DNA from: Pseudisothecium myosuroides
Lineage: Eukaryota; Streptophyta; Bryopsida; Hypnales; Lembophyllaceae
Direction of reading: 5' to 3'
Length of the DNA stretch: 64,000 nt
NCBI GenBank assembly: GCA_951799445.1
Contig: OX637297.1
Location: forward strand, 4,774,001 to 4,838,000
Translations under genes and position numbers: made by a program
The notes under the pieces: model-generated
What the model was told of the DNA's origin: nothing
Databases searched by the model: none
The model's input: the letters and a program-made list of their open reading frames with translations, nothing else
Part shown: one piece after another, positions 46,007-57,210 of the stretch
Position numbering within the stretch: position 1 is the first letter of the stretch
How the letters are laid out: the number at the start of each line of letters is the position of its first letter

Positions 46007-47259
46007 TTAACCCCTAAATTCCTAAGGCACCAAATTTCGGTGTCAACAAAACGTTGAAGTACCCTAAAACCTAACAGGGAGGTCACTCTATAGAGATTTT
46101 GAGTACCACGTGCGGTGAAGTGATTTTTTGACTCCCTATTTATTTTTTAATAAACTATAATTTCAACTATAATAAACTATGATTTTGAACTTTGATTAAT
46201 GATGACTATAGATTTCTATTGCCAAAAATTTCCAACTCAAATAACATAAAAAATGACTATTAGAATAGGTTGAAAAGTGAACTGAAATGGCATAAGTTTC
46301 AACTCAAATATTTATAGAGTATACATTTGGATGACTATTGCATCAATACTCAAGAAAAACAAACTTCCAATAGATAGTTATTTTTAGAAATTTTTAGTTC
46401 ATTTTTTAGACAATATTTTATAAAGTAAATAGGGGGTCTAAAGTTATTTTCAGCTCTACAGTGTATCTTTTTTCTTCAAAATTTTTTAACTAATTATTAT
46501 CAACAAACAAAAATATCAATAATTCAAAATATAAACTTTCAAAGTACAAAAAACTATTCCAATTTTTTTGGTTTTCTTTAAATTAAATTTTAAGAAGTAA
46601 ATAGAGGGTCCAAAAACTTTGCCACACGTGGGTTGTGTAAATGCATAGAGTGACCCCCCCGAGCTAAAACCTAACAAAGTTGCTATTTTTAATAATTTAT
46701 ATTTTTGAAATATTATTTTTCAAGTCTAGTATTAACATCAGAAGTCCGATCTTGAAATTGATGGATTATGAATTTTCTATTGAAGATTTTGTGCAAAGGT
46801 ATCCATTGCAATCTTCACTTCCTGTAGTGTTGAGGGCTCTTGGAAATGAGCCCTAAATACACTAGATCTTGAAGGAAAAATGACCTTAGAAATTCATTTT
46901 AAGAAATTGTAGAGTACATTTTGAGAACCCGTAAATTGACTGGGGTTATGCATGTTAGGTCATATTTTTGTGATGACCAACTTCTTAGATTTGGCATGTG
47001 AAAAGAGGATTGAATGACTTCAAGTCACTTTCACAATTTGAACACCCTCATATTTGAACATTATAGTCTTTCAATTCATAAGTGATGTTCTTGTGTTTTC
47101 TTTTTGTATGTGGCCTCTAACATGTCTAGTTTGAATTTGTACGGTTACAAACTTGGAATTCATTAAAAATTGATAGAACTTAACAAAATGTTGGCTTCTT
47201 GTTCAATTAAAAGCAAATTCCTAGAAGTTCAAAAAAGGCCTTGGGCATTTAGGGGTTAA
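46007..47259 (-). mobile_element. TTAA MITE type II, full copy (1,253 bp with nested insert)
   Basis: Left end TTAACCCCTAAATTCCTAAGG and right end (reverse complement) TTAACCCCTAAATGCCCAAGG form a terminal inverted repeat with TTAA on both sides. Without the nested element at 46077-46663 and one copy of its flanking repeat it is about 650 bp. Its right TTAA (47256-47259) is also the left TTAA of the next MITE. Confidence 0.8.
46077..46663. mobile_element. Nested MITE (587 bp) with 13-bp flanking duplication
   Basis: CTAAAACCTAACA lies at both 46064-46076 and 46664-46676. The enclosed sequence begins GGGAGGTCACTCTATAGA and its reverse complement begins CTCGGGGGGGTCACTCTAT. Imperfect inverted similarity continues about 80 bp through CCACGTG and CCCTATTTA. 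A flanking duplication of 9-13 bp with long inverted termini suggests a MULE-type MITE; the exact ends are uncertain by a few bases. Confidence 0.7.
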
Positions 47260-48091
47260 TGCCTAAAGGACGAAACACCATTTTTTGGCAACATAGCGAT
47301 TTAGAGCAGTTCACTACAAATGGACTTTTTATTAAGCCACTTTGAAATTTTCAAAGAAGATGTGTCTGAGGTGTAGATTTGAGGCCCAACAATTTTCATA
47401 ACTTCTTACTACATGGTTAAAAAATTATTGCATGATATGTCATTTTCCTTAATCACCGGGCAACCACGAAAAAGTCTTGGAAAATTCCTTTTTTGGATTC
47501 CCGAAATTTGAAATTGCTTGTATAAATTTATATATGTATGGGAAGCTTTGAATCATTCCATTTGGATGAATGAGTCAAAAGTGAAGAGTAGTTTTAGTTT
47601 GAGGGTAGTTAAGGAATCTGTATTCTAAAATAAACTTTGAAGTCCTGTATTAAACTGAATTTCTAATATTTTAGAAAGAAAATAAAAAAATTGGGTGTAC
47701 ATTGTTTATTACAACATTACAATCGATGGGATTGGCATTTTTCAATTCCATAACAAAACTCTTTACAATTTAGTATTTTGAGTCATCCTCTACCTCTTTC
47801 TACTTACTATTTTTTCCCTATATGTTGTACAACTATAAGGGCAGCTACCTGTTTTCTTCCAGGCAAGGACAAAAAAAAGGATTTTTTTTCAATTCAAACA
47901 ATAATATCTTGCAATGTACATGGTGGAAAATTATGAAATTTTTTCCACATCTTTTTTAACCAATATATTACGAGATCCTACGGTTATGTTTGTTCAAAAA
48001 AAAAATTCTCCTAAAATTTGGTACTTGTATTTGAAATGGCAATTTTGGAGCGGTTTTGGTGAAAACATAGTCAAAAACCTTTTGGGGTTAA
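47256..48091 (+). mobile_element. TTAA MITE type I, copy 3 (836 bp)
   Basis: Starts TTAATGCCTAAAGGACG and ends ACCTTTTGGGGTTAA. The interior matches the other type I copies (GGGAAGCTTTGAATCATTCC, ATCTTGCAATGTACATGG). It abuts the type II element so that a single TTAA serves both. Confidence 0.7.
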
Positions 48092-48769
48092 TCTGTTCAA
48101 ATCATTTGGAGTTGTAGAACATATTAGAAAAAAAATTCATGTGGAAAGAAATAGAGAATGATTCTAATTACTAAATTGCAGAGAATTTGATTATGGAATT
48201 GAAATATGCCAAATTCAATGGTTGCCATATTGTAATGAATAATCTACATCCTATGATTTATTTTTCTAAGGGAAATATTGGAAATTGAGTAATGTAGAAG
48301 ATTGTAAAGTTCATTTGAAATTAGAGGATCCAAAACTGTCCGCTAACTCTAAACCCTCATAACTTTTAATTCATTCATCGAAATGGAATGACTGAAAGCT
48401 TTCCACGTATAAATAAGTCTAGAAAACCACACCAAAATTTTAAAAAAAATGTTTATAAAAATGTTCAATTCGTAAGGCCGCCGGGTTTCAACACAAAGAT
48501 AAAAAGCCACTAAAATATGGTATGTCTATTTCAAAGAGCAAAACGTTACGAAATGTATGTTGTGCATATTTATTCGTACGATCTTCTATTGGACTGTTCT
48601 AAACATGTGAGCCTCCTGTTTCCCAAGCTTAGACCGCCAATATTATGTATCGGCACTTTTGAATTTCATAAGAAGAGGCCAAAGCTTTAGGGTTCACACA
48701 CCCTAGAGCAAATTTCCGAAAATGTGGACAGCCTTTTTCCAGGAGATGCGATACTAGTGGAGCTGGACG
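48092..48769. other. AT-rich, with a type I MITE-like fragment
   Basis: At about 48340-48430 the sequence ATTCATTCATCGAAATGGAATG followed by GAAAGCTTTCCAC resembles, inverted, the core of the type I MITEs. Otherwise nothing is recognised. Confidence 0.4.
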
Positions 48770-49150
48770 CGCAGTCGCCCACTACACGCGGTCGCCTTGG
48801 AAGCCAGTACCCGAGGTCACCCAGTACCCGAGGTCACCCAGTACCCGAGGTCACCCAGTACCCGAGGTCACCCAGTACCCGAGGTCACCCAGTATCCGAG
48901 GTCGCCTAGGACCCGAGGTCACCCAGGACCCGAGGTCTTCCAGTATCCAGGACGCGAGGTCGCCTTCGTTGCCATATGATGTCGTCCAAGTTTCCACGCG
49001 CGGTCGCTGAATTCCCCTCCGGCGGTCATGGTTCCTGGACCCGCGTTCTCCTCGGACCCGAGGTCGCCCAGTATGCAAGGTCGCCTCCTCCGAAGTCGCC
49101 TAGACCCACACTCGCCCCTACGAGACCTCGGGTATATGAGCGGTCTCCTG
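48770..49150 (-). repeat. Minisatellite, cluster 3 (ACCCGAGGTCACCCAGT, inverted)
   Basis: From about 48808 to 48900 this is a near-perfect 17-bp tandem array of ACCCGAGGTCACCCAGT. It then degenerates into ACCCGAGGTCGCC words scattered to 49150. The core is the reverse complement of the GGCGACCTCGGGT of clusters 1 and 2. Confidence 0.9.
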
Positions 49151-49536
49151 CACCCGCGTTCTCCACTCCAGGCCCTACGCACCGTCTTTCATCCACCTCA
49201 AAGTGGGTGACTGCGTGCTCGTAGGCTAGGGGTTAGAGTTGTGAGGGGGACATTTTGTGTCTCTCCACTTCATTTTTGTGGCTTTTGTTCTGTGCACCGG
49301 ATTGTTGGCGGCTTGACATTTGGATATTGTAAATTGAGTATATATTTGTAAATGTATGTTTTTTGTAAATGTGATATACCATCGGTTTAGGATTTTCACG
49401 CTCGTGTAGTACTAGTTTAGTGTTAGAATATTAAACTTAGTACCTAGACTCGTTGTCCACGTACAAAGTGATCGTCATGGAGGATGAGGCCCAACCAAAA
49501 CCATTGACCTAGCAACAGAAGAAGGCACGTCGTGAC
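49151..49536 (+). other. Upstream region of the second VDW-TIK gene
   Basis: No gene. It lies between minisatellite 3 and the ATG at 49537; probable promoter region with no clear TATA box. Confidence 0.4.
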
Positions 49537-50949
49537 ATGCCACGGAAGAGGACTGGTAAAACTCACAAGAAGCGTGTACCTATCCTTTTGCATCCACACA
49601 TTAAGGCTTCCTTGGGTTGGAAGGAAGAACCTGAGCCTTGGAGCTATGAAATAGTTAAAAAATATGTGGATTGGTGCCACATCGACAAGTTGTTTCCGCT
49701 CTGGCGACACAAGCTGCACATGGAGTCTAACAAGGCAAATCTTGGATATTGTAAAAATGAAGACTTCAAGAAGAGATGCCTTCAGGTATGGAGGGAGTTG
49801 TATCTAGAGGAGCAGCCGTATTGAAACGACAGTTTTCCTTTGTATCTTGTCCAAATGGTGTATACCGAATGTATACTTTTGAAGCGGGTGGATTGGACAA
49901 CCATAAAGGAGTTGCCTATTGGAGACCATCCAGAGGACCCAACACTGTTGGTTCAAGATGAACGAGTTGATGTTGAGAAGAAGTTGACATTGGTTAAACT
50001 GGGGAAGTTGTGCATTCCCGATGAAGAGGTAGTGTGGTCAGCTGCTTCTAGCTCAGATGAGCACACCCATGAATACGATGAGTATGAGTTCGATGAAGAC
50101 CTAGAAGCACTCACTCTCATAAATTTTTATAAGCCAGCCTCGAAGGCGACGGCTGACCAGAAGGGAAAGAAGAAGGTTGAGGAGCCCGACACACTGTTCC
50201 ACAAACATGAACAGTGCAGGGAGGATGTGGAGCCCAAGCGCGTGGACCACATATTCTCAGAGCACGGTGGCAGTCTGAGCAAGGACGATTCTTCGGATGA
50301 TGAAGATATGTTGAGTGCTAAGATAGCAAGTGCACGAGAAGCTTTGCTTGAAGCCACAATGGAATGGGAAGACTTGAAGAAAAATGAAGCTTCACCAAAA
50401 TGTGACGAGGGTCTTGTGTCATCTTTGTGGATGGAGTCTGAGGCGGTCAAGAAAGCCATAGCTGAAAATGACAAGTACTTGACTGATTTGAAGAAAAGTA
50501 AAGATAATTATTTCAAAAAGAGAGAGGAGGGACACGCTCACATGATGGATGATGTGGCAGTATATCAAAAGCAACTCCAACTCTTGGAACGCAAGTGTGG
50601 GCAGCTGCAACATCAAAGGAAAAGCATCAACGTCCAAGTAGCTGAGAAAGAAAAAGAATTTTTCAATATTGCAGTCCAACAGTCGAAGGAATTATGCCCT
50701 TTCATTATGGCTCCTGAGTATGGTAGCACTCCCGAAAAATTAGCAATGCTTTGGAAGTTGGTGAAGCTCCACAAGGAGATGATACACGCGAGTTCTAGGG
50801 AGTTTCAGTTGCTGGAGTGCGAACTTCATTTTCTGTGGAAATGGCTGCAGTGGAGCAAAGATACTAAGGATGCAAGCCTTGTAGAACAAGAGAGGATTGG
50901 ACCAGAGCCAAAGAGAAGTGATTTTGTGATCAATACTAGAAGCATGTAG
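49537..50949 (+). pseudogene. Acidic coiled-coil protein of the VDW-TIK family, copy 2 (one stop)
   Basis: A frame of 470 codons from the ATG at 49537 with a single TGA at 49822-49824 (after EEQPY); reading resumes in frame. Order: basic N-terminus (PRKRTGKTHKKRVP), a Trp-rich region (WKEEPEPWSYEIVKKYVDWC), the block MVYTECILLKRVDWTTIK shared with 42468-43507, LCIPDEEVVWSAASSSDE, a strongly acidic linker, then about 150 residues of coiled coil (AREALLEATMEWEDLKK, YQKQLQLLERKCGQLQ) and a C-terminal helical end. Except for the stop it would be a complete protein. Function is unknown. Recurrence beside transposon sequences and the shared block suggest a mobile-element accessory or DNA-associated structural protein. 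Confidence 0.6.
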
Positions 50950-51099
50950 GAGCTCAGTACGAATTTGACGTTTTGGGCACCATTTTTTGGATGTAATGGA
51001 CTTTGAATAGAAAAAGAAATTCCATTTTTTTTCCTTCCAAAGTCCCTAATTGTCATTCTTTTACCACGTGTATTTGGACTATTTTTTAAATCATTGTTG

Positions 51100-53850
51100 A
51101 GCCTTTCTTTGGTTGGGAACAAGAAAATGAATGATAATTTTATAATTATAGTTCAATTTTTATTTGTATAGAATAATACACGTTTTATATGTAGTTGTTG
51201 TTGGAGGCCTGCTTATTTCCTAAAATAACATCTATTTTCTTTCACAATTACAGTGATGTATTTTTGGTATAGGAGCAACAATACCAATCCATTTTCTTAC
51301 CAATATTTTGGTTCTTTTTCCAAAATAAGAACCCTCTTCATTTTGGTAAGTTATGGGACTACATTGTTCCAGTGAAAAGAATACCATATTTAAAAAATCA
51401 TGATAATTAATCCATTTTCTTGGTATTTTTGAGAAATATTTCATTTCCAATTTTTTTCCTAGAATTGTGAGAACTTAGGTTTAAAAATGAAAAGAGTAAT
51501 CACATTGATATTCTTCCATTTTTATGTTTTCCATTATGGGAAAGCCTCCAGTCTTTGGTAAGTTACGAATGAACCTTTTTTCTCTAGGAAGAAGAGCACT
51601 TATTGTATTTCTTCTTTACGTCTTAAATTTTTTTAAATAAGAACAGGAATTTGTATCTATTTTTTTATAAAAATCTTGCTTAGAAGAAGAAGAAGTCCAA
51701 TATATTTTGAATTCTTGATTTCTACTTGCAGAACTCTAAGTTTCGGTAATTTATGAATGAAAATAATTTGGATGAAAAAAAGAGAACTCATTTTGTTTAT
51801 TAGTATATGTGTATATATTTTGAAGCAAATAATATATTATTTCCAATTTTTTCTAGAAATTCTGAGAACTTAGGTTTACAAGGAGAAGAGTAATCGCATT
51901 GATATTCTTCCATTTTTATGTTTTTCATAATGGGAAACCCTCCATTTTTTGGTAAATTACAAATGAACCTATTTTTTAAAGGAAGAAGAGCACTTTTTAT
52001 ATTTCTTCTCTACATCTTAAATTTTTTTAAATAAAAACAAGAATTTGTATCTATTTATTTCCCTAAACTCTTGCTTAGAAAAAAAAGAAGTATGATTTTT
52101 TTCCTTCATTGTATTTTGAATTCTTGATTTCTACTCGTAGAACTCTATGCTTGGGTGATTTATGAATTAACCCCTAGAGGACCAGCATGTGATTTTTGGT
52201 TGTAGAGGAATTTTGGGCAAGTACGTGTCACTAGAGATTTCCATATTTTAAGCTGAAATTTTAATAGAAGGTGGGCGCAAGGAATATCTTTCATATGTAC
52301 TAAATTTCAGCACATTTTGAAATAGGAGTCAAAAGTTCTGGCAAAATATGTTACTTTTGTCGTAATTGGGCAGTCTGGGCAGGAAAAAACATTTGGCAGG
52401 AATTGGATTTTGTTTTTTTGTATTTTTCTTTTCATAGATAATATTTTTGTCTATCTGGAAAGCTTTGGTTCATTTTATTTGGATTTGTTATGAGAAAGTT
52501 AATAGGGACATTCTTGTTTTTTGGACAATTAGAGCATCTTCTTGAAGAAAATAACTTGTAGGATTCATTTCTGAATGCTATTTTTGCAATTTTTCACAAA
52601 AAACAAATTCTCATGGTTTAATTTACTTGCTAGAACAATGTCACCATTGGGATTACTGTATTTTAATTCCATCTAAAATATATAAATATTTTAGATTTTC
52701 CTTCTATCTCGTGTCGACTTCTACTTCATAATTTTTTTAGGAATGATAATTAAGTTTTTTTGAATATTCTTTTTTTCCCTAGACTCTCAAGTCTCAACTC
52801 AATTTTCCACTATAAAGATTTAAAGCTCAGAACTTTGTAGTCCAAAAATTTTAAGTTAAAAATGTTTAAAGTCTAAAAATCTAGTCCCGCAATGTGCTGA
52901 AATACTTGTTTTTTCCAATTTAAACGCAGATATCTTGCAATCTGTGTGGTCCAGAATTCTGAAATTTTTTCCTCACATTCTCATACTAGTTAGGGGTAAG
53001 ATCCTATCGTTAAATTTCCAAAAAAAACATTTTTCAAATTCTTGGAATCCTTGCTATAGAAATGACAGTTTTAAGTGTTTTTTGGCAGAAAAGAGGCCTT
53101 CGGCCTTGAGGGGTTAAAATTATTAGGATAAAGAACCGAAAACCCATTTTGTTTATTAGTATATATGGATACATTTTGAAGCAAATAATATATTATTTGA
53201 AAAAATTTCCAGAAATTGTGAGAACTTAGGTTTACAAATGAGAAGAGTAATCGCATTGATATTCTTCCAATTTTATGTTTTCCATCATGGGAAAGCCTCC
53301 ATTCTTTGGTAAGTTACGGATGAACCTTTTTTCCAAAGGAAGAAGACCACTTATTATATTTCTTCTTTACATCTTAAGTTTTTAAAAATAAGAATCCAAA
53401 TTTGTATATGTTTATTTAAAAAAAAACTTGCGTAAAAGAAGAAGAGGTCCAATATTTTTCCTTCATTGTATTTTTAATTCTTGATTTCTACTTGTAGAAC
53501 TCTATGCTTCGGTGATTTATAAATGAAAATTATTTGGATAAAGTAAAGGGCATCAATTTTATTTATTAGTATATCTGAATATATTTTGAAGCAAATAATA
53601 AATATTTTTTAATCTATTTAAGAAGTTTTCAAAACTTTCCCTCGTAAAAATAATTGCACCACTATTCTTTTATATTCATATTCCAAATTCTGGGGTACCT
53701 TGAAACCGAGTAAATTCCATTTTTTTTGGTAAGTAAGGAACGAGGATGATTTTAATAAGTTCAGTGTAGCCATTTTTTTCCTATATTATATTAGTAATTT
53801 TTTTTAGGGAACCTAAACTTTTTTTTTCATTTAAGATATTGTAGCCTTGT
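51100..53850. repeat. About 400-bp AT-rich tandem repeat (3 or more units)
   Basis: The anchor GATATTCTTCCATTTTTATG occurs at 51507, 51901 and 53258. After removal of the MITE at 52167-53117 the spacing is 394 and about 410 bp. Units share GAAGAAGAGCACTTATT, GAACTCTATGCTTCGGTGA and GAAGCAAATAATATATT blocks. More degenerate pieces flank the array. No coding content. Confidence 0.85.
52167..53117 (+). mobile_element. TTAA MITE type I, copy 2 (951 bp), with paralogous empty sites
   Basis: Starts TTAACCCCTAGAGGACC and ends GGCCTTGAGGGGTTAA. It sits inside one unit of the 400-bp repeat. Sister units read ATTTATGAATGAAAATAATTTGG and ATTTATAAATGAAAATTATTTGG at this spot, while here ATTTATGAA is followed by TTAA, the element, then TTAA and AATTATTAGG. 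The insertion therefore added the element plus one TTAA copy. Confidence 0.85.
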
Positions 53851-54423
53851 AGGAACTTTCCTTTATAAGAAAAAGAGCACCAATTTGTTTCCCTTGAGCG
53901 GCTGCATTTTTGGTGGATTCAACATCTTTTTATAGCCCACTAACAACTATATTTTTGCGTTAGAAGTTCATCATAGTTGAGTAAATTTTTTATAACAATC
54001 TGAAATGGAAAAAAACCCTTATTGTTAGTTAACATGATGCAAGAGCTTTTAAAAAAAATTCAACTTCAAAGTGAGAAGAGGAGACATTTTTGGGGGATAT
54101 TTCTTTCAATATAATAGTGGAGTAATAAAACCCAAAATGAGAACAAACATTTATTCCTCGCACAAAAATTTGACTCACAATATTGCGAGGATAGTATATA
54201 TTAAAAAATCCAAGCAATATATAATTGCTATGCATGAGCACAATATAAAGCCGTAGAACTGGAATTGACGCAGCAAATAAAAAACAACACATATTACTCA
54301 GCTAGGCGACCATGGATATACTATGAGCCCATATGTATAAGCCTTACATTACATCTAATAACGAGAAGTAATGTTCAAGTAAATGATTGCAACAAATGTC
54401 TAACTGATAACATTTGGGTCGTT
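53851..54423. other. No gene; AT-rich
   Basis: Spacer between the 400-bp repeat and the RING gene; nothing supported. Confidence 0.5.
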
Positions 54424-56034
54424 CTAAGAACCGCTTCCTTCGCCACGTTCAGAATTGGATGATTCTCCAACCCCGAGCTTGTGCTTTGCACGAGTGCGAG
54501 AAGCTGGTCCATCCGCGTTCAAAATGGATTCTAAGACATTGGAATCCTTCAGAGCTTGGAGGGTTTTTGGGATCTGTGGAGAGTGTTTTTCCAATAGATA
54601 GTCCAATGCTTGACTTTGGTAATAAGGCCCGTACGTGGAGTCCATGTATTGCATATCATTCAACTCTTGAATGGAGGCATTTTCATCCAGATTGGCCATC
54701 CTTTCGCCTTGAAAATTCCAACGATGCTTCTTCGGATGAGGACCCCACTTGAAGGTTGCAGAGCTCTTATCAAAATATCCACCAAGGCATTGGAAGAAGA
54801 ACGCCCTCTCCCCTTCATATTGTGCTCCCTTTCCCATCAGCTTGGATGCAACGGCCGCAATTTCAGCCGGGTTTGTTTCCCAATTCAATTGCGAGCTAAC
54901 ATCTCTTGGTTCTTTATCATGAAAGCCTTGTTGCCAACTCCAAAGCAAGTCTTGGCCCCAAAATTTTGTTTCATCCGTTGTGTCGCCGCTGTGTTCCCAA
55001 GACGGTGGCATGTAAGTCATCAAGTTGAACATGGCATACAACCGTTCATGGAATGGCGCTGCACATCTGACACAACGTCGCCTAATCAAGCATTGTGTGA
55101 TGAGACATTGAGGATGGTATACATGTGCGCAGGATCCAAGTACCCAACCTCCTTTGGGGCCAAATGGATCTAGACATATGGGGCATTTGGTGTGGTCCAA
55201 GACGAAATGTGCAGGCTTCGGCCACAGCAACTTCTGTTGCTCTTCGTCAAGGTGGGAAGACTTGTGATTCATGTGGTCCCACCCATTTTGTGTCCAATCT
55301 ACGACAGTCTTCCCAGGCAACTCCAACATGGGCATGTCACTCAGAAAAAGGGTATCAAGCAATGCCCAAGATGTGAGTCCATTCTCCCGTTTAGGAGCGC
55401 TTGCAATGAAGTTCTTCGAAACTTTATCCAACTCTTGGGCAATTTGTTGTGATCTGTCGACGGAGAGAATGCAGGCGACCTTCCAATGGTAGTATGTGGC
55501 CGCCAACTCTCCCAACTGCGCTCGAAGAGTACGATTTTCCTCTTCAAGTCCTGATTTCTTCACCGACTGTACAGGGCGTGGAACAACAGGAAATGAAAGT
55601 GAATCTTGGGTCCCACGGAGATCATTTGTGTCAGCGGTAGTGTCTTCCGTGATGGTAGGAAGAAGCATAATTGGAAGAAGTGAAGAACGCTTGGTACGCT
55701 TGGCAGGAGGAGTCTATTGAAGGACGTCATCGGTGAGGTCCCCTACAACCTTGTCCAGATGACGTGGATTATACTCAATGAAGGGGTTGTCCATGTCTGA
55801 CAAAGTCAACATTTCTCGCTCTTTCTCCCAAAGGCGTTGTAGTTCTTTAGATTGCTGAGATATGATAGCGCTTTTGTGATCGCAAAGTGATTGCAATTTC
55901 CTGACATCCGACTGAAGTGAGGCAATCGTGGAGTCTTTGGTCTTCAAGAGATCGAGGGCCTTACACAGGGCCACAGTGTTGTCAGCTGGAGTCGCTCGAG
56001 GCTGGGAAATGGTAGTACAAACACCTCCGTCCAC
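54424..56034 (-). pseudogene. Coiled-coil RING-H2 protein (E3 ligase-like), one stop
   Basis: ATG at 56034. The first 106 codons are a coiled coil (ALCKALDLLKTKDSTIASL, LWEKEREMLTL) and end at a TAG (55714-55716). The frame continues without shift through a basic PPAKRTKRSS patch into 414 further codons. A second coiled coil (LEEENRTLRAQLGEL) precedes a clean RING-H2 finger: CPIC, 14 residues, C-x-H-x2-H-x2-C, 10 residues, CVRC. A unique C-terminal region (FFFQCLGGYFDKSSATFKWGPHP) and a Ser/Gly-rich end follow. RING-H2 proteins usually act as ubiquitin ligases. The context is entirely transposon DNA, so this may be transposon cargo rather than a host gene. Reading through the one stop is inference; a 414-codon product could also start downstream. 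Confidence 0.65.
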
Positions 56035-56239
56035 CGTTGCTAGGACGCGAGCGGGGAGCGGCGAGTGGGAAATAGTGAGCGGTGAGCGTATATTTTGGAT
56101 GATAAATGGAAAAAGAAAATATAATTTTTAAATTTTTAGAATAAAAATGACTAAAATTTTGGATTTTTTTGGGTTCAGGGTCCCAAAAAATTCAGTGAAT
56201 GCGGACAAAATTTTAGATTAAAGCTTAAGGAAGAGAAGC
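56035..56239 (-). other. Upstream region of the RING gene
   Basis: Short GC-rich GAGCGGCGAGTGGG stretch (56050-56090), then AT-rich DNA. Possible promoter. Confidence 0.35.
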
Positions 56240-56680
56240 TTTCGATTAAAAAATTGGATGGAAGTTCATGAAAATTTTGGGGTTAAAGTAGATGAAATAA
56301 TGGATGAAAAAACATTAAATACTGGATGAAAAATAGGTGACCTACTGGATGAAAGTAAATGAAATGTTGGATGAAAGTAGATGAAATATTAGATTAAAGT
56401 ACATGAATATTGGATGAGAAATCGAAGAAATATTGCATGACATTAGATGAAGTACATGAAATAATTTTGGATGAAAGTAGATGAAATGTTTGATGAAAAG
56501 TAGGTTACCCATTGGATGAAAGTAGATAAAATATTGCATGGAAGTAAATGACACGTTGGATGAAAAATAAATGAAATATTGGATGAAAAGTAGATGAAAC
56601 ACTGGATGAAAAGTAGATGAAAAGTAGATGAAAAGTTGGATGAAAAATAGGCGATGTACTAGATGAAATCTTCTGCAATG
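56240..56680 (+). repeat. TGGATGAAAGTAGATGAAAT minisatellite
   Basis: Degenerate tandem copies of TGGATGAAA and TAGATGAAAT words with a period of roughly 16-22 bp. It creates a spurious Phe/Ile/His-rich frame on the minus strand. Confidence 0.85.
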
Positions 56681-57210
56681 GGAGTTTAGGCATTCCATGC
56701 ATAAACAAGGATACAACGCTATGATGATGGAAAAATGGGTGACACAATTCCATTGCTCTGTACAAATGAATATTTGTAGATGATGGAACCTAAAACTGCG
56801 GTTTTAGGGAGCCTATGACCATTGTTTAGGATTCAGGGTTCTTTTGCATCCATAGATGAAGAGAATTAAAATACACCTATTACAGTGGAAATAGAGAGCA
56901 CCTTAGGGTGATCTCTGTTTTTGTCAAAGGTTTAGGTGAAACTTCAAATTCGGACAACTCATCACTTCCCCCATGTGTTGGCCGCTAAATTCAGGGTGTT
57001 GTCACAATGTCAGAGACTAATAAAATAAAACATATGATGGATACAACTTCATGCAAGGGGAACATTACGCACAATGCAATGATGCTAGAAACACTTTCCA
57101 AAGGGGTTTAGGGTCCGATAAAATGCAAGTACTGGCCCTTTTAGTCTCAATACAATTCTATTCATGAATTCAATAACCAGAGGCCGGGTACTGGAATGCC
57201 AGAAGACAAG
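56681..57210. other. No gene seen
   Basis: Spacer between the minisatellite and the MULE pseudogene. No feature supported. Confidence 0.5.

Noticed and set aside
48770..49150. CRISPR-like array of a 17-bp repeat
   Set aside because: Units are directly tandem with no unique spacers, and the context is eukaryotic. It is a minisatellite.
54610..55173. Plus-strand 187-codon frame
   Set aside because: Antisense shadow of the RING gene, which has a complete zinc-binding pattern.
56342..56765. Minus-strand Phe/His/Ile-rich frames
   Set aside because: Translation of the TGGATGAAA minisatellite, not a protein gene.
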